A DNA stretch of 64,000 nucleotides, taken from NCBI GenBank assembly GCA_000727475.1, contig KL647300.1, positions 3,232,196-3,296,195 of the forward strand, in the 5' to 3' direction. The stretch is from Sarcocystis neurona. Taxonomy: Eukaryota > Apicomplexa > Conoidasida > Eucoccidiorida > Sarcocystidae. Shown here one piece after another: positions 11,689-26,400 of the stretch. A program made the position numbers and the translations under genes. The notes under the pieces are model-generated. The model searched no databases. It saw nothing but the letters and a program-made list of their open reading frames with translations, and was not told the origin of the DNA. The first letter of the stretch is position 1. Every line of letters starts with the position of its first letter.

Positions 11689-12208
11689 CAGCAGCAGCTG
11701 CTCCACGAGAAGCCGAAACGGCAGCGTGCGCAAAAGCGGCAAGAACAGCAGCCGAAACAGCAACAGGATCCGCCGCTGAGAAGGCGGCAGCAGCCGCAGC
11801 AACGCGCAGCAGCATCGTTTCGATAGATACTAAGGAGCCGCTGAGCGTCCGCTGCGTATACAGCTGCGTTGGCTTCATAAAAAGTGGAGCGGCAACGCTG
11901 ACTCCTGGAGAAACCCCAACTGTATCTGCGTTTACACTAATTCCTGTGTAAAGGAAACTTCACGCATATGTATATATATATATATGTGTATCCACACAGA
12001 GCCAGTTGATGCTTGCGTAGGAAATATGTGTATGTGTGTTTAAATAATTAGAGGCTTACGAATAGGTAGAGAGACACATACTTGCATATGTATGTGGGTG
12101 CAGCCTGAGCCAGCGGTGGCGCCGTTGCTGCCGTGAGACGGGAGCGGTAACAGGGGCAGGAGCAGCAGCAGCCGCCATTCCTCAATCAGCTCCATACTCT
12201 CTCCACAG
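11689..12208 (+). other. 3' flank of the Scc2-like gene with an Ala-rich open frame
   Basis: After the TAG, a different plus-strand frame stays open from about 11612 to 11950 and encodes an Ala/Glu-rich stretch (EEEVAAAAAPREAETAA) ending SAFTLIPV-stop. It could be an alternative 3' coding end or the out-of-frame image of a CAG repeat. A TA tract lies at 11970-11990. Confidence 0.4.
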
Positions 12209-12391
12209 AAGATCCAGCGCTGCCGAGCGGGAGAACTTAAAAAGGAGCCGCTGGGCTTCCGGCACTTGCAGAGAGTAGCAGCAGCAGCAGGAGGGGCCCA
12301 GGGGAATGCAGACCCTGGCGCTGGTTCAGCCCAGCAACAGCAACAGGAAGGTACACCAGTCGTACGACTATCGATTGGCCGCAGCGACTGA
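12209..12391 (+). CDS. Orphan candidate terminal exon
   Basis: A clear acceptor (CTCTCTCCACAG) is followed by 60 codons, KIQRCRAGELKKEPLGFR then Ala/Gln-rich sequence, ending RLSIGRSD-stop. A possible donor (GAAG|GTACAC) occurs inside. It could be a last exon of the Scc2-like gene through a donor I did not identify, or chance. No family recognised. Confidence 0.3.
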   Translation, partial: KIQRCRAGELKKEPLGFRHLQRVAAAAGGAQGNADPGAGSAQQQQQEGTPVVRLSIGRSD

Positions 12392-12611
12392 AATGCAGCA
12401 ACGCGTAGCAAGCGTTAGAAGCAAGAAAAAAACTTTGATTCATTTGACGTGAGAACATCTTTGGCGAGAGAGTAGCAAACGCGTTCACGGTTTACCTCTC
12501 TGAGTATGTAAGCAGCATCATTGCCGTTCCTCAATACACCCATATCAATGTGTACGGCAGCGGCCGCAGCAGCAGCTGCAAGAGCCACCTTCAAAATGAC
12601 GCAAACACACA

Positions 12612-12643
<32 letters not shown>

Positions 12644-14451
12644 AACCACAAGCAGAGCAGCAGCGGCACCGCCACTCCGTCCTAGTAGCAGCGACTGCGC
12701 AGCAGAGACGTGCAGCAGGAGCCTCGCAGAAGCGGGCGAGCAAAAGCAGACACGCCTAGTCTGCAGGTATACATGCAGACAGCTGAGCACATCTGCGTGC
12801 GCCGGGTGATACAGCCTTCTGACGCCGTCGGTGACTAAGCCGCGGCCCTGCGGAAATGCACAACGCGTCTCAGTTGATGAAGCAAGAAAGCACACACGCC
12901 TCACTCTGCAGAAGGGCACTCTGCAGATGCACCACGACTGCTTTACCACCACGTGAAAAGCGCACACGGTATTCACAGTAGGCACCTCCACGACATGCAG
13001 CCGCAGTCAGGGTGCGACCGCCTTAGGAGCACGCGAGCTGTCTTAACCAAACGGTAAATTGTCGGAGCAAGCAGCAGCACGGCTTCCGAGGATTAGCGCT
13101 GCAGCAGCAACCGTTTGACAGGAGTAAACACGACCGAAAAGCGCTGCATCCCTGCTGTGCACTACCTCCTCCTGAGCAACTTAGACGAACGAGGAACGAA
13201 GCAGCGCACGCCCCAACAGAAGTGCAGCTGCAGTGGCAGGCACCTTGCAGCAGACAATTGCAGCGGCTCCACATTATCACTCTTTAGCTTGCAGAAACTT
13301 CCAGCTGCAGCAAAGCGACTTGTTGGACACCTACAGCAACCCGTGTGTCTAAAGTGCACCTTTGCAGTCGTTGCACTACAAAGGCGCCTCGTGTGGAATG
13401 GCCATCAACGTAAGAAAACCTGATACGATAGTGCGACGCATAGCCCCGGGTGCTGCAGCAGCCGCACGGCACTGTTCCACCTTGCCAGCAGCACGCGGCG
13501 GCTTCGACGCTTGGCAGCAACAACTGAGGAGACAGTTTGTCAGTAGATTATTATCTCTACTGCAGAGCAGCCGTTCCACGTTCCACGGCTCCTCCATAAA
13601 GTGGAATGGCACGGCCACTTCGGTCTAAAATCCGACGCTGACGTGCTGAGCCACACAGCCAGATTCACTGGCGTGCGCGGCACAAGTCGGCTTGTTCGAG
13701 CCGAAACTACCTGCGACGCTCTGTCACTCTACTACGACGCACGTGCATACTGCACGCAAACGTCTGTTGACAAATGTTGCAGTTCAAGGACTGTCTTCTT
13801 CGCCTGAGGGTTGTGACACTAAAGTGCAAAAGCAAAAGCCGAAGCAGTGACCCTGGGTTCGCAGCTGGCGCGAAGGTTGTGTGAAAATACACTGTCGCAA
13901 TTCCCTCGAGTGTCTAAGCAGCACTGCTGATGCAGCACAAGCATCTGCTGCCGAGAGATGCACTGGGCATTTTTGTGGGGGCGCGTCAGCATTGCAAATG
14001 CTGCGGCGGCTGCACCACCGCAGCCGCATGCATGATCGAGCAACCACAAGCACAAATGTACGATCGACAGCAGCAGCAGCGACGTGCGCAGCACAAATAT
14101 CAGCAGCCGCCGCAGCAAACGAATGCCCGGCCCAACGAGCCCGAGAAGCACTATCGCCCCTCGACAGCAGGAAGTGACACAACACGGCGACGCAGACGCA
14201 CGGTAGCAGCAGAACCATATCAAGCTGCAGCAGACGCCTGCGTCGATCCCGCAAGAAGATGCAACACGCCTAGATATATGCCCTCACGGCCAGCCACGAT
14301 AACGGTGGCCTCAACCGCAGAAGCAGTGGACGGCTGTTTCATGGACCTTCGTCTGTCTCGCAGACACCTTTCCGATATTATCTCGTCTGTTACAGTCGTT
14401 TTCCACAGGTTTCTCGTTTGACGCTGCTCAGCCCGAGACAGTTCGTATCCC
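12392..14451. other. Intergenic region between convergent genes
   Basis: Mostly unique sequence. It contains a CA tract at 12600-12640 and a copy of a dispersed ~230 bp element at 13838-14065. Short frames on both strands have no recognisable motif, and those I checked contain stops when extended. It holds the 3' ends of both flanking genes. Confidence 0.6.
13838..14065 (+). repeat. Dispersed element, copy A
   Basis: Begins GAAGCAGTGACCCTGGG and is clearly related (roughly three quarters identical by eye) to the reverse complement of 14755-15000. Its conceptual translation, VTLGSQLARRLCE and so on, is broken by stops. Possibly a decayed transposon fragment. Confidence 0.75.
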
Positions 14452-14490
14452 TCAGGCTTCTCCGACTTCTTTAAGGAAGTTGTCGAATAG
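14452..14490 (-). CDS. WBP11: WBP11-like exon 7 (terminal)
   Basis: Thirteen codons: [12 protein letters not shown] and TGA. Preceded by the strong acceptor TTCTCTTGTGGATGCAG. Together with exon 6 it gives the aromatic/acidic tail found at the end of WBP11 proteins. Confidence 0.85.
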   Translation of the reverse strand, partial: LFDNFLKEVGEA

Positions 14491-17400
14491 CTGCATCCAC
14501 AAGAGAACGCACAAGCAGGCGTCTTTCACTTCACACGTGGGCCAGCCCCTGTCACGAGCATTTCACATCTACATATATATATATATATATGTATATGGAT
14601 ATGTATTTATATACACATATACGTGTGTATACTTGTATATGGAGATACACACATATGTATATGTATATATACGTATATAAATATAGATAGATAGATATAG
14701 CCAACAAAAAGCGCGCAATTCCCCTGCACGCGGACATGTACGTACAGCTGCGTCTCACTGTGCGCATGGGTGCGCGTACGTTTGTGTTTGTGGTTGCTCG
14801 GTCCTGCATGCGGCTGCGGCGGTGGGTACGGCTGCAATGCTGCCGTGCCCCCACAAGAATGACCACTGCATCTCGCGGCAGCACGTGCTTCTGCTGCAGC
14901 AGCAATGCTGTTCAGATGCTTGAGGGAATTGCAACGATATACTCTCACACAACCTGCACGTCAGCTGCGGACCCAGGGTCACTGCTTCGGCAACACTCCT
15001 GTGCTTGTGCGCCTACGTAAACACAGTGTATCGACAGACCTCTTTTACTAGTGCCTGTCCAGCAGTTGCTTGATTGCCCTACTTTCTGTGAGGCTCTCTC
15101 TTTGAAAAACAAAACGCAGCAGCAGCGCTATGACACATGCAAGTGTGTGTCCAGCCACCTAATACGCATATACACGACTACGAAGGGGTACACACGCACG
15201 TACATATTTGCCACGCTTCTACGCTCGCTCATATCGCAGGAGAGACTAGCTGAGCGTACCTGCTGGTGGCGTTCTTTGCCGAGTCTAACAATGACTATCT
15301 CTATACGACGACGTGTGTGTTTCCTCGTACAAAACATACGCAGCCCTATCTCCCCGGATATACACACATACATCTGTGCCCGCGTGTACGCTTACATACA
15401 AGAGTCAATGCCTCCTGGCGTCTAGTCACAAACACAGATACAAAAGCAGGTACATACGTATGTGCAGTGCACTGACACCTGAAGAAGGACTCTTTTGCTT
15501 TCACGACTCCTTCGCTGACAGTCAACTGACCTCATCCAGATCCTTGGTGGTTCCTGCAGCAGCACCGGCTGCGTTGGTGCTGCTGCCGCCGCCTGTTTTG
15601 TCTTTCTGCGTCGTTGCTACATCAACTGCTTGCGACACTTCAGCAGCCGCTGCTGCGCCGCTGCCTCGTGCCGCTGCTGCACCTGTGCGCTGCTGCTGCG
15701 ACGAGCTTGCCAAGAAGGTGTTGCCCTTTGACGACTGCTGGAGCATCAATGTCTGCCGCGGAGGAGCCGTCGACGTCGGCTTTGCAGCCCTGTTTACGCT
15801 TCTGCAGCAACAGCCAGACAAACCGCCGTAGTGGCAGCAGCAGCACTTGCAAACAACCACACGGCCGCCACGCAACTAGCAGCTGCGGGCACCCCACAAA
15901 ACAAGCACCAGCAGCAGCCCCCCTCGCATGCAGCACGAGCACAGCGGCGGCGGAAACAGCACACAGCACCACCGGAAGCCACCGCAGCACCCCTGCAGCA
16001 GCAGCAGGAGCAAGAGATCGCGACACAGAAAGACGACGATCGCTCGACCACCACCAGCAGCAGGGCACGTTACTCGCGGAACACAAACGAGCATACAGAA
16101 GAGGACCAGCGGCGGCGGCACCAGCAGCAGCATCGTCCAGTGCCGAGACGCGAAGCAGCTGCCATCGGCTGCTGAAGAGTAAAACAAACAGCGTCTAGCC
16201 AGCAGCAGCGCAGATGTTGCGGGAGACTGGACCGTCGTGCAAGCAGCGGCAGCGACACGGCAGCGGGGGTGCCACTGCAGCAGCAGCAAAAAGACGCGAT
16301 GCCACAACACGTAGACGTCTTCTCAGCAGCATCATCCCTATAGCACCAGCGGCAACAACAGCCGAACAGGTGGTTCACAAAAAACGTGGCCACCTCAGCC
16401 AATCTGACCGACGACCACGCGCGAGGGCAACGAGAAAAAGACACTGCGAAACGATGCTCCGCAGAATTGCTGTTCCTGAAGCCCTAACCCACTGCTACTC
16501 CCACCGCTGCTGAACCCGTAACCCAATGCTACTACTACTGCTCCTGCAGCCGTAACCCCCTGTTACTACTGCTACGACTTGTCCACACAGCTCCCACAGC
16601 ATATCTGTTCCCATCACACAGCCGAATCCACCATCATGGTATTTGAAGCCTAGGGGCCAACCCTGGTAGAGTCGCCGTATGTATCTCCCTGTCTCTGCTC
16701 ATCTGCTGGCAATGCGTCTTAGTGTGTGAATACCAGCTGCCGGCAGTGAAAAAACCACCGCTTCACAGCAGCACCGGCATTTTGTCTGCACAACATCTGC
16801 GCTGCGGTGTACCTGAAGAAAAACGTGATCATTCGCATCCACGAAGAACCACGGCTGACGCGTCTCACCCACGATGCAGCAGGTGGCCACACTAGTGAAC
16901 GGCTTGGTCGACGAATTCCCTCACACGCACGTACGCACACTCATATTCAAACGTGAGCATATATAGAGAGGTGCATCTACGTATGCTAGCATACGTATGT
17001 ATACGTATGTGCACACACATAGATATATATATATACCCAGAGTGAGGAGAGTATAGCACAGGCCAGTACACACGGGCACACGTAGAGATACCTCTCTATT
17101 CGACCGTGAATATGTACACAGAGGTACCTCTACAACTGCCTGTATATGTATATGTATTGTGCACATGTATATACATACATATGTGTATACCCACACTACG
17201 GGGAGTATAGCAGAGGCCGGCAGCGAGAACGGGAAAGAGTACGTGTTAAGGAATTTGGAGAGAAAATTTATACACCCGTCTTCCACTCTTCAACGACCTA
17301 CCCACGCACGGACACACACCGCATCTTCTCCTGTCGACCTGTATGTATATACACTGCACGTCTCTCAGTTCAGTTATCTCCGCAGGACCGGCAATCGGAC

Positions 17401-20400
17401 TCCTGCACCCCTCCCAGACCTACCGCAGCTGAGTAGGAACGAAGAGCGCTGCTGCCCGGGAGACGGCTGGCGGTCGCTGCGGCTGCGCTGGCCCGGCTAC
17501 CGGCGCTGCAGTTGCTGCTGCCCCTGCGGGTGTACCGGCGCGCAAGAAACCACCGGACGCAGCGGCTGCGGTCGACGGCGACGCAGCAGGCCGTCCGGCG
17601 GCAGCGCCGCCTGCGGCAGGGGGGCGCTGCTGCTGTTGAGCCGCCTGCCCAAATGAAGGAGTTGCTGCTTCAGCGTCTCTGTGGAGCTGCTTCTGCTGCT
17701 CCTGCGTCTGCTTCAGCTGTCGCTGCTGCTGGGGGGGGGAAGGCTGCATGCACCAGCGGACAAGGACACGCCAAGAATTACGTCTCCACGTGTTACACGC
17801 GTGCGCCGCAGACACAAGATACCGAGTAGGCTCTGCTTTCTTCCCCTCAGTTTTTCGTTTCCCTCCGCACCACTTCTCTCTGCATGCAGTTACATGTGGA
17901 GGTATTTTTGCGTGGCGGTAAAACAACGTGTGACACACGTCTACACACAGGGATGCATACATGTACCGACACACATATGGACGCACAAACGGATGCAGAT
18001 TTACATATATACACCGTAACGGAGAAACCTTGTACGTATCAATACATGGAGATGTACACGTGTAAATCCACACAGGCGTGTACATACATATATATATATA
18101 TATGTGCGCATGTATTGACGGCCAAATAGACAGGTGCACAAGGGATTGATAGATACACATGCACATGGTATACCGTAAAGCAACAGTATACAGCAACACC
18201 GCACATTAATTGATTGTGAGTCATCCACTGGAACCACTCATACACATATAGCTCCCTACCCACACATATATATATGGATATGTACATATATATGTATATA
18301 TGTATGTATATACAGAAATACGCAGTTGCTTGCATGCATGGTCCCGAAGAGAGAGGTAGGTGCGTGTGTGTGTGTGCGTGTCGTTCCGCATATGGACACA
18401 GACAGGGCAGTTCAATGCATGTCCGTTTGCCCTCTACACCAGTTGTACGTGTACGTGTGAGTATAGCTCCCTATCATATGTATATACAGAGAGAATAACA
18501 CACAAGTAAGCGGCATCATTCTCCTACGTGCACGCCTACATCCGGCTATACCACCTTCGTATACATACACATCTCCCTACACACGCGGAGATGTTCACTC
18601 ATCCACACACACCGGTACCTCCATAACAAACGTGGAGACATACATATATATATATATATATATATTCATATATATATATACCGACAGAGGTTAGAATCGG
18701 GTTTCTTGTGCAGACCTGCGCGGGCGAAGCAGCGGACGACGTCCCCACACCATTTCGGCCAGAGCTGTCTTGCTGCTGCTGCTGTGGCTGCTGTAGCTGC
18801 TGCTGTGGCTGCTGTAGCTGCTGCTGTGGCTGCTGCGGTGTGCAGGCAACAGCAGCAGGGGGAGGGGGAGGGAAGAGAGGAGGAGGGAAAGGGAAGAAGA
18901 AAGGAGGCGGCGGCGGCAGGCAAAAGACCGACGCAGCACCTGCAGCAGTTGGTCCCTGCTGCGGCGTAGCGGCACTCGCGCTCCGTTCTCCTGCTGTCGG
19001 CGCAGCCCCTGCTGCTGCTGGCGTCCCCGCTGTTCCTCCGCCTCCTGCTGCTGCCACTGCTGCGGTTGCTGTTGCCGAAGCCGGGGGGGCCGGTGGCGCG
19101 ACCAGGAGCGGCGGCAGCGGCGGGGGACTAAATGCAGGCAGCGGAAGCGGCGGCAGCAGCAGTCCTCCTCCTCCTCCCGAACTGCAGCACGCAGCGGCAA
19201 CGCTCAGCAAAGACACAACCCTACCACTTCTCGAGAGAAAACGGCAAGTACACAAATGGAAGACGCGCACAGAACTAATAACATAAAACAAACGCAGAAA
19301 AGTCTGTAGACACACACACACACATAGAAGAGGCGTACACATACACACGTACACCTACACTGAAGTGTGTACATGTATACACATATATATATATATACAC
19401 ATACATGGATAAATACAACACAGATATACATATATATAGATATACAGATGGATAGATATAGATATAAATAGATATACACAACACAGATATACATATATAC
19501 ATTATTACATATATATATGTAAAGAGATACAGACATGGATATATATAGATATATACGACACAAGTATACACGTATATATAGATAGACAGATAAATATATA
19601 CAACACAGATATACATAGATACACACAACACAGACATACATACATATAGATATATATATATACTCACATAGATAGATATATACAACACAGATACATATAT
19701 CATAGTCTATACACGTATACATATAGAATACAGACACATCCACTACCGTGTATACTCACACGTACATATATAATACAGAGGCACACATTGAACTATGTAT
19801 CACACAGAAACACGTATTAAAGTATACGTATACGTGCATATATATATCAATATCATTTGCATATACATATATATGTATATATATGGTATAGACACATACA
19901 TCTACGTGTGTATATATATACCCATAGATACAGATAAATAGTTTTGGGTAGATAGAAAGATACAGGTAGATCTCTAGACATATTATATAATACAGACACA
20001 TCACTTGAAGCATACACACATACACAACACAGACATATTCATTAAAAAGTGCATATATATAAGTATATACACGGATAGATAGATATACGTATATATGTGT
20101 ATCTACCAGAATACAGACACATGCTTTGAAGTGTACGCATATATAACAGAAACGCACTCGTTACAGTGTACACACGTGTGATACATATGCAGTACAGGCA
20201 CATGAATGAAGATGTCCACTCACGTCCATACAGAGCAGGATACGTCCGTCCAGGAGTCCACACATATATATGTATTTTGCGCGTGCTGCACCCATACTTG
20301 CTGCGGGGGGGTGCCCGTCACTTGCATAAATTCTGCGCAGCTTCTAACGCAAACGCAGTGAGCATTCCTGAGACTCGTACGTCCTTGTCTACGCTTCCAC

Positions 20401-23400
20401 ACATGTGTGGTGGATACTTGTGCCTGGAGTATACACGGAAAACAGATATATTTGCAGAGACCCAGACCAGGAAGAGAGCAGAGAAGCATAGGGACCGAGC
20501 GCGTCTGGACAGAAATTCAGAGGCTGCAACTCTGGGGGAAGACGTCTGCTGCAGCACAGAGCAACGATCTCCTCCCCAGCCCCCGGTCCCGTCCCCGCCA
20601 CGACTTCTGCACACAGGCTTGCGAGAATATATATATATACATATAGGCTCGTTTATATATTTATACATATAAACAAGATCCTCCTTCACTTCGCGCAAAC
20701 GCTTCCTCTGTACACACATATATGCGTCTGTCCGCCCCCCACACGTCTATACACTTGTACATTGACATGCGCGCATGCAGCCAAATCGATACAAACACAC
20801 ACATACACACACATATGCATGGATCCCCCCTGGACGCAGGCACGCCCACATGCATGCGCATATATACAGACACACGTACACATTCGTACTCACACCGAGA
20901 CATCCACACCTGCATGCAGTCCCCTCCTGCATCTCCAGACATTTAGAGTCCCATCCTTGTCAGGCCGCATACACGTCCACACGCAGAGGGAGGCATGCAG
21001 ACGCAGATAAACAGCCCCGTGCTGAGGAATGCAAAGGGCGCGAATATGCGTCGGAGCCACACGGTGAAGAGATCGAAGAAGCGAAAGACGCTGCTGCCCT
21101 TCCTACGAGAAAACAAGAAACCTGGCGGGCCACGCAAGAAGCTCCACGCCAGCAACGACCTTAAGAGGCCTTCCGGCTGCTGCGTCACACTCTGTTTGCT
21201 GCTTTGTGCTGCACAGGCACACTCCCATACACCCTGGCCACAAGAAGAAGATGAAGGAAAAGATGAAGAAATTCCGTTTTTTTATATACTGCAGAGACAG
21301 AGAGCGCAGCAGTTCACCGGGTGTACATACTCATGCACGGAGGTCTCTGTCTGCGTACAACTTCACAAAGAAAGATAGAGACTTGCCAGCCTACACACAC
21401 CTCTCTCTACATGTGTACATATGTATAGACAGATAGAAAAGTATATAGATAGAAAGACGTACATATGTAATTTTGTGCATGACACGAACGCATGTACGTC
21501 GTCTGTGTAGGTGCAACTAGCGGTGCACATATATATATATATATATACAGGCAGATAGATGGATATTTGGATAGAAGGATGTGCGTAGGTGATATCGTAT
21601 ATGTGGAGATGCATGCATGTGTGAATATCACCTGTGTGGGTGCAACACGCTGCGTCAATGTGAAAGCCGTTGTTGCCGTCGCACGCGGTCGGGGTCGGGA
21701 GCTTACACAAGCGGGCAGGGAACGTAGGGAGCTGCTGACGCTTGGGCGAGCACGCCACCTGCAGCAGCAGCAGCAACTTCTTGCGGAGGCGGTTCTTCGG
21801 GGAGAGGAATACTCTCGAGATCGTCAGGATCGTCTTCCTTGTCATTCTCCTGTTCCTTGGCGTTTTCTTCCGCACCTGCTCGCGGTTGCTGCTCCCGTCG
21901 GGAGTCCTCCTCCTCCTCCTCTCTGCCGCTCGCGCATGCGTCCTCTTCTGCTTCGCTGCTGCTGCCTCCGCTACCCTCTGCGTCACGACTGGCTGCTTGG
22001 CCTCGGCGACGCCAGTTCTCTTCCGCATGCCCGCTACGACGTTTCCGTTCCTCCTTCAGACTCTCGATATCTACCACAGCAGCAGCAGCAACAGCAGCAC
22101 GTGTACCCGCTCCCGCACACAAAGAGAAGGTGTCCTCCATATTTCTTCTCCTCCTCCTGGCATGCAACACGGTGGACATTCATATATACACGGGAGTGCG
22201 AAGACACGTTCAAAAGAAGCAAACACAACCTCGGGCCCGCAACGACGGGTGCGCCCGGGGACTTATCCACGCTGTGGAATCTACGGGCTTCTCCTGCAGT
22301 TCCACGACATGGCACAACGTAGCCGTTTTCTCTATGTATATACACCTACGACACATAGACACGGGAACACACATATATTCGCACACACATACATATATAA
22401 ATATATATATATATATGTAAAAAGTGTTCACGATATATGCAGATAGATAAATACGGGTAAAGACGTGTATATGGACATTGGCCTCTTATGCTAGTGAAGC
22501 ACCCAGACGCCCAGTTGAGACATCAAGAGAAAAAGACATACCTACATTCTCTAGCAAAACAGGAACTGATACACACATCCATACATATACACATATACGC
22601 AGGACCGGATTTCACTGTGAAGAGAGCTAAGAGAACTCTTCCAGACGTGCAGTCTCCCTCTGCAGTGGCTCCTGCATCTAAACGCCTGCCCGTGCGCCTC
22701 CGTAGATAAAAATCGACAGATACATACGTGTGTAGGTCTACAGGTGGCCAAAATTTATACCCATATACACGTATACACATACGTATAACTCTATACACGT
22801 CTGTATATATATATATATGTTCACATGTATGCCTGGAGAGGCACACGGGCAGTGTGTGGCCCATGTGTCTTCCATATAATAGAGGACGTGGAGGAATATC
22901 ACCGGACACTCTATCAATATATATACATACGTGTATAGACTTACACGTGTACAGCAGCGCACATCAAAAGACACATTTACATATAAACATACATATGGGC
23001 AGACTACGCACGCACCTGCATATAAGTGAAGGTATGGATACCGATACAGATATACAGTTATACAGCCACTTATCCACACACATACTTCTGTATCTCCGAG
23101 CGGCTTCACAGGGAACCCGCAGCTGCTAACACCTGCTGTTCTTCTGCCTTCTTCCCCTCACATGCCCTGCTGCATGCGATCCTCCAGAAGGACACAACTA
23201 CGCGTGGCCAAACGCATATATACACATACATCTATACGTACGTGTGGCCAGAGCTTGAATATGTTGTGCATATACACACGTACTTATTTATACATACACG
23301 TATGAGCAGTTGCGTATACAACATACACTCACACGTAATAAAAAGATACTTCCGTCAATATATATGTATACTTGCATGTACATATATGCGTGTATCTCTC

Positions 23401-26400
23401 TCTCGATATACGCACATACGTGAAGGCGGGCTGATATATAATAGAGCGGAGTCCATACGCAGGAGAGAACTCTTCTTGTATTCTTCTGGGCAGAGACTGC
23501 TGTTAACACTTCTGTCTTCGCTTGAGGTCTTCACAACTGCGCGCCAGCACATTCCACAAGGCGCACCCAGCAGGCGCATGCCGCGCAGGATCAGCAGCAC
23601 CGGAGTTCTCCTCACCCCCACACTAAATATGTACATCTGAATATACGCGTACAGACACACGCATATACTCACAACGTGTTACATATATATATATATGTAG
23701 ACGTAGACGGGCACGTGTTTAGAGAGACAGAAGCATTTTTGTGTATAGGCACATCCGGAGCAGGATTCCCTCACTTGCATGTACACAACTTCCACACAGG
23801 GCGTGTCACGGCCTACACAGAGGAAAGAACAGAGGAACACGTACAGGCGGTTACGTAGATAGCTGATGCTGCGGAGAACCCAAGCAGCACGTGCAGAGAC
23901 ACGCATATATGTCTCACTCTTGCGCTATCTATCCATCCCCTATACGCGTCACTCTCTACATATACACGCGTATGTTCACGCATAACTATACACACATATA
24001 CGTTTATATATATACCCGGACATTCAGACAAAGGTATCGCTATTACGCATTTGTTTACGGCCACACAGTGATATGCACACACATCTGTACGCCGGTATAT
24101 ACATAGATCTCCCCCTCGCTCTGTCTCTCTCTATATAGGTATACCCGTGTATATCCCTGCAGGCACGTAGGGAGCAGCAGTAGAAAAGCAGGGAAAGTAT
24201 GGTCTATTTGCATATAGGCGTCTCTACGTATATTCTCACATATGTCATGTGTCACTATCGCTGAAGAGAAGAAGAACGCCTTGTAGGTGCTTTCCCTCCT
24301 ACTTCTCGCTGCCTCATACAAGACACGTACACACACACACACACACACCAGGAAGCATTTTCCCGGCAGGAGTCGTGCTGCTCGAATTAAAGTGAGACAC
24401 GCCCCTCCACACGGAAGAGGATTGGGGTCGTTGAGGAAAAGAGACGATTGTGAAGATGCCTTAGTGGTTTGTTCTCATATATATATCTTTGTAGTCATTC
24501 CTACGCGCGTGGCTATAGAGACGCACAACACCCATACGTCCACGCATGCCAGATGCGCACATGCACAGATATATATGTGGAGTTGATTGTCTAGAGGTCT
24601 CCATGTATTCGTGAAGTTTAAAAGTTACGCGCCACGCGATTGCTTTGACGGCGAAGAAGAACTTACACTGCCGTCGCTGTTCGAACACTCCGGGCCGCCT
24701 GGCAGGAGGGTAACCGCGAAGACTGCCGTCCGGGTCTGGTGCAGCACGTACACACCGCAGCAGCAGCAGCAGCATCACAGCAGACTTCGCAGCAGCGTCC
24801 CACGCAGAAGGGCGGACGATAGTTGTCGGCGGTCTCTATGTTGGTGTGACACAGCCAGAAATTGACGAGGAAGGTGTGCAGCGAAGGAGAGGCGCTGTCT
24901 CCCACACAAAGCCGACGCTTGTCCTGGCGGGGAGATGCGCGGGGTGTACGTACACTGCAACACGGGCACACCTGCGGAGAAACGCTCCCTCCTTCCTAAA
25001 CAGGTTTCTGCTCGAATGATAGCGCGGCACTCCTCAGTATACACAGATAAAACGGGCTCCTTCCGTCTTACGGCAGTACCAACTGGCACCCAGCAGCAGC
25101 AACAGCAGCAGTAGCAGCAGCAGCAGTAGCAGCAGCAGCAGTAGCAACAGCAGCAGTAGCAACAGCAGCAGTAGCCACAGCAGCTGCAGTAACAGCAGCA
25201 AGGCGCACACTACCCTCTACATGCGCCGCTGCAGGAATAGCAGCAGCAGGAGAAGCAGCAACACGCACACGACCCTCTACATGTGTGCTGCTGCAGAAAC
25301 AGCAACAGCAGCTAGGTCACCCGATAAATTCTGCATGCGTAGGAATGCTGAGGAAAAGCAACTCTTCCTTCACGTCATCTTCTACGGATGGTTACATCTA
25401 TGTGGAGTGCACAACAGTGAAGTCCTCTACAGCAACACAAATACCTAATGCATTTCCTAGAAGAAGACCCTACGTACAAACCAGAACAACGAACCACGCA
25501 GCTAAAAGTGTGGAGATAAACGTACACACGGATACGTAGACGTGGAGACATACGTAGAAATATATATACATATATATATATATATCAAGTACAAACACCT
25601 GTACGTATACAGGAAAACGTACATGTGTATACGTACGCGCGGACAGATACGTAGAGACACACGCATATATATGTATATATATACCATGAGGCACCTATAA
25701 GTATAGAGAAATACGTGCTTATGTATGCGTGCGCGTGGACAGATACGTATAGACACGCATTTATATATGTATGTACGATAACAGGCACTCACCTACAAAT
25801 TTCTACTCATGTACCTACACATATCTGTACACGTAGACAATATATGCACATACATCGACGCACCCATAGATTTACAGTAATGCTCGACAACGTGTACATA
25901 TATACATAGTACACGTACGTTCAAACGGGGAGGTCTGCACCTACACACACATGCACGTATACCTATATATATAGAGAGAGAGATACGTGAAGAGATGTAT
26001 ACTCATGCCCCGACACCCATGCATATATATAGACAACGATGCAGCTGGCTCGAGTCAGCAGCCACCGCCCCCCCCCCCGCGTTTCCCTTTTCTTCTCTAT
26101 AAGTGACCATTTCGCTCTTCGCCCGTGGAAACTGAAGAAATGGGGACACACAGAAGTGTCTACGTGGCCCCGCTGCAGAGGAAGATCCTCTCTTAACAGA
26201 AGGCTGCAGAGATCCACATCCTTATGCCTGGACCCTAGGCAGTCCCACACACAAATCCATTGCGAGAAATGACGCCGGCTTCCCCACCTACGACATACAT
26301 CGAAGGACCCCCCCTCGTCTGGAAGACAGAAGATGCCAAGATACTCGGGACGCACACAAGCTGAGACGTCCACGTGCATATACATATATATATATATATN

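Noticed and set aside
20298..20423. Possible extra WBP11 exon with TATACTCCAG acceptor and CAA|GTATGG donor
   Set aside because: Its length (126) keeps phase, but in the required frame it contains a TGA after QNLCK, while direct joining of exons 3 and 4 is open and in phase.
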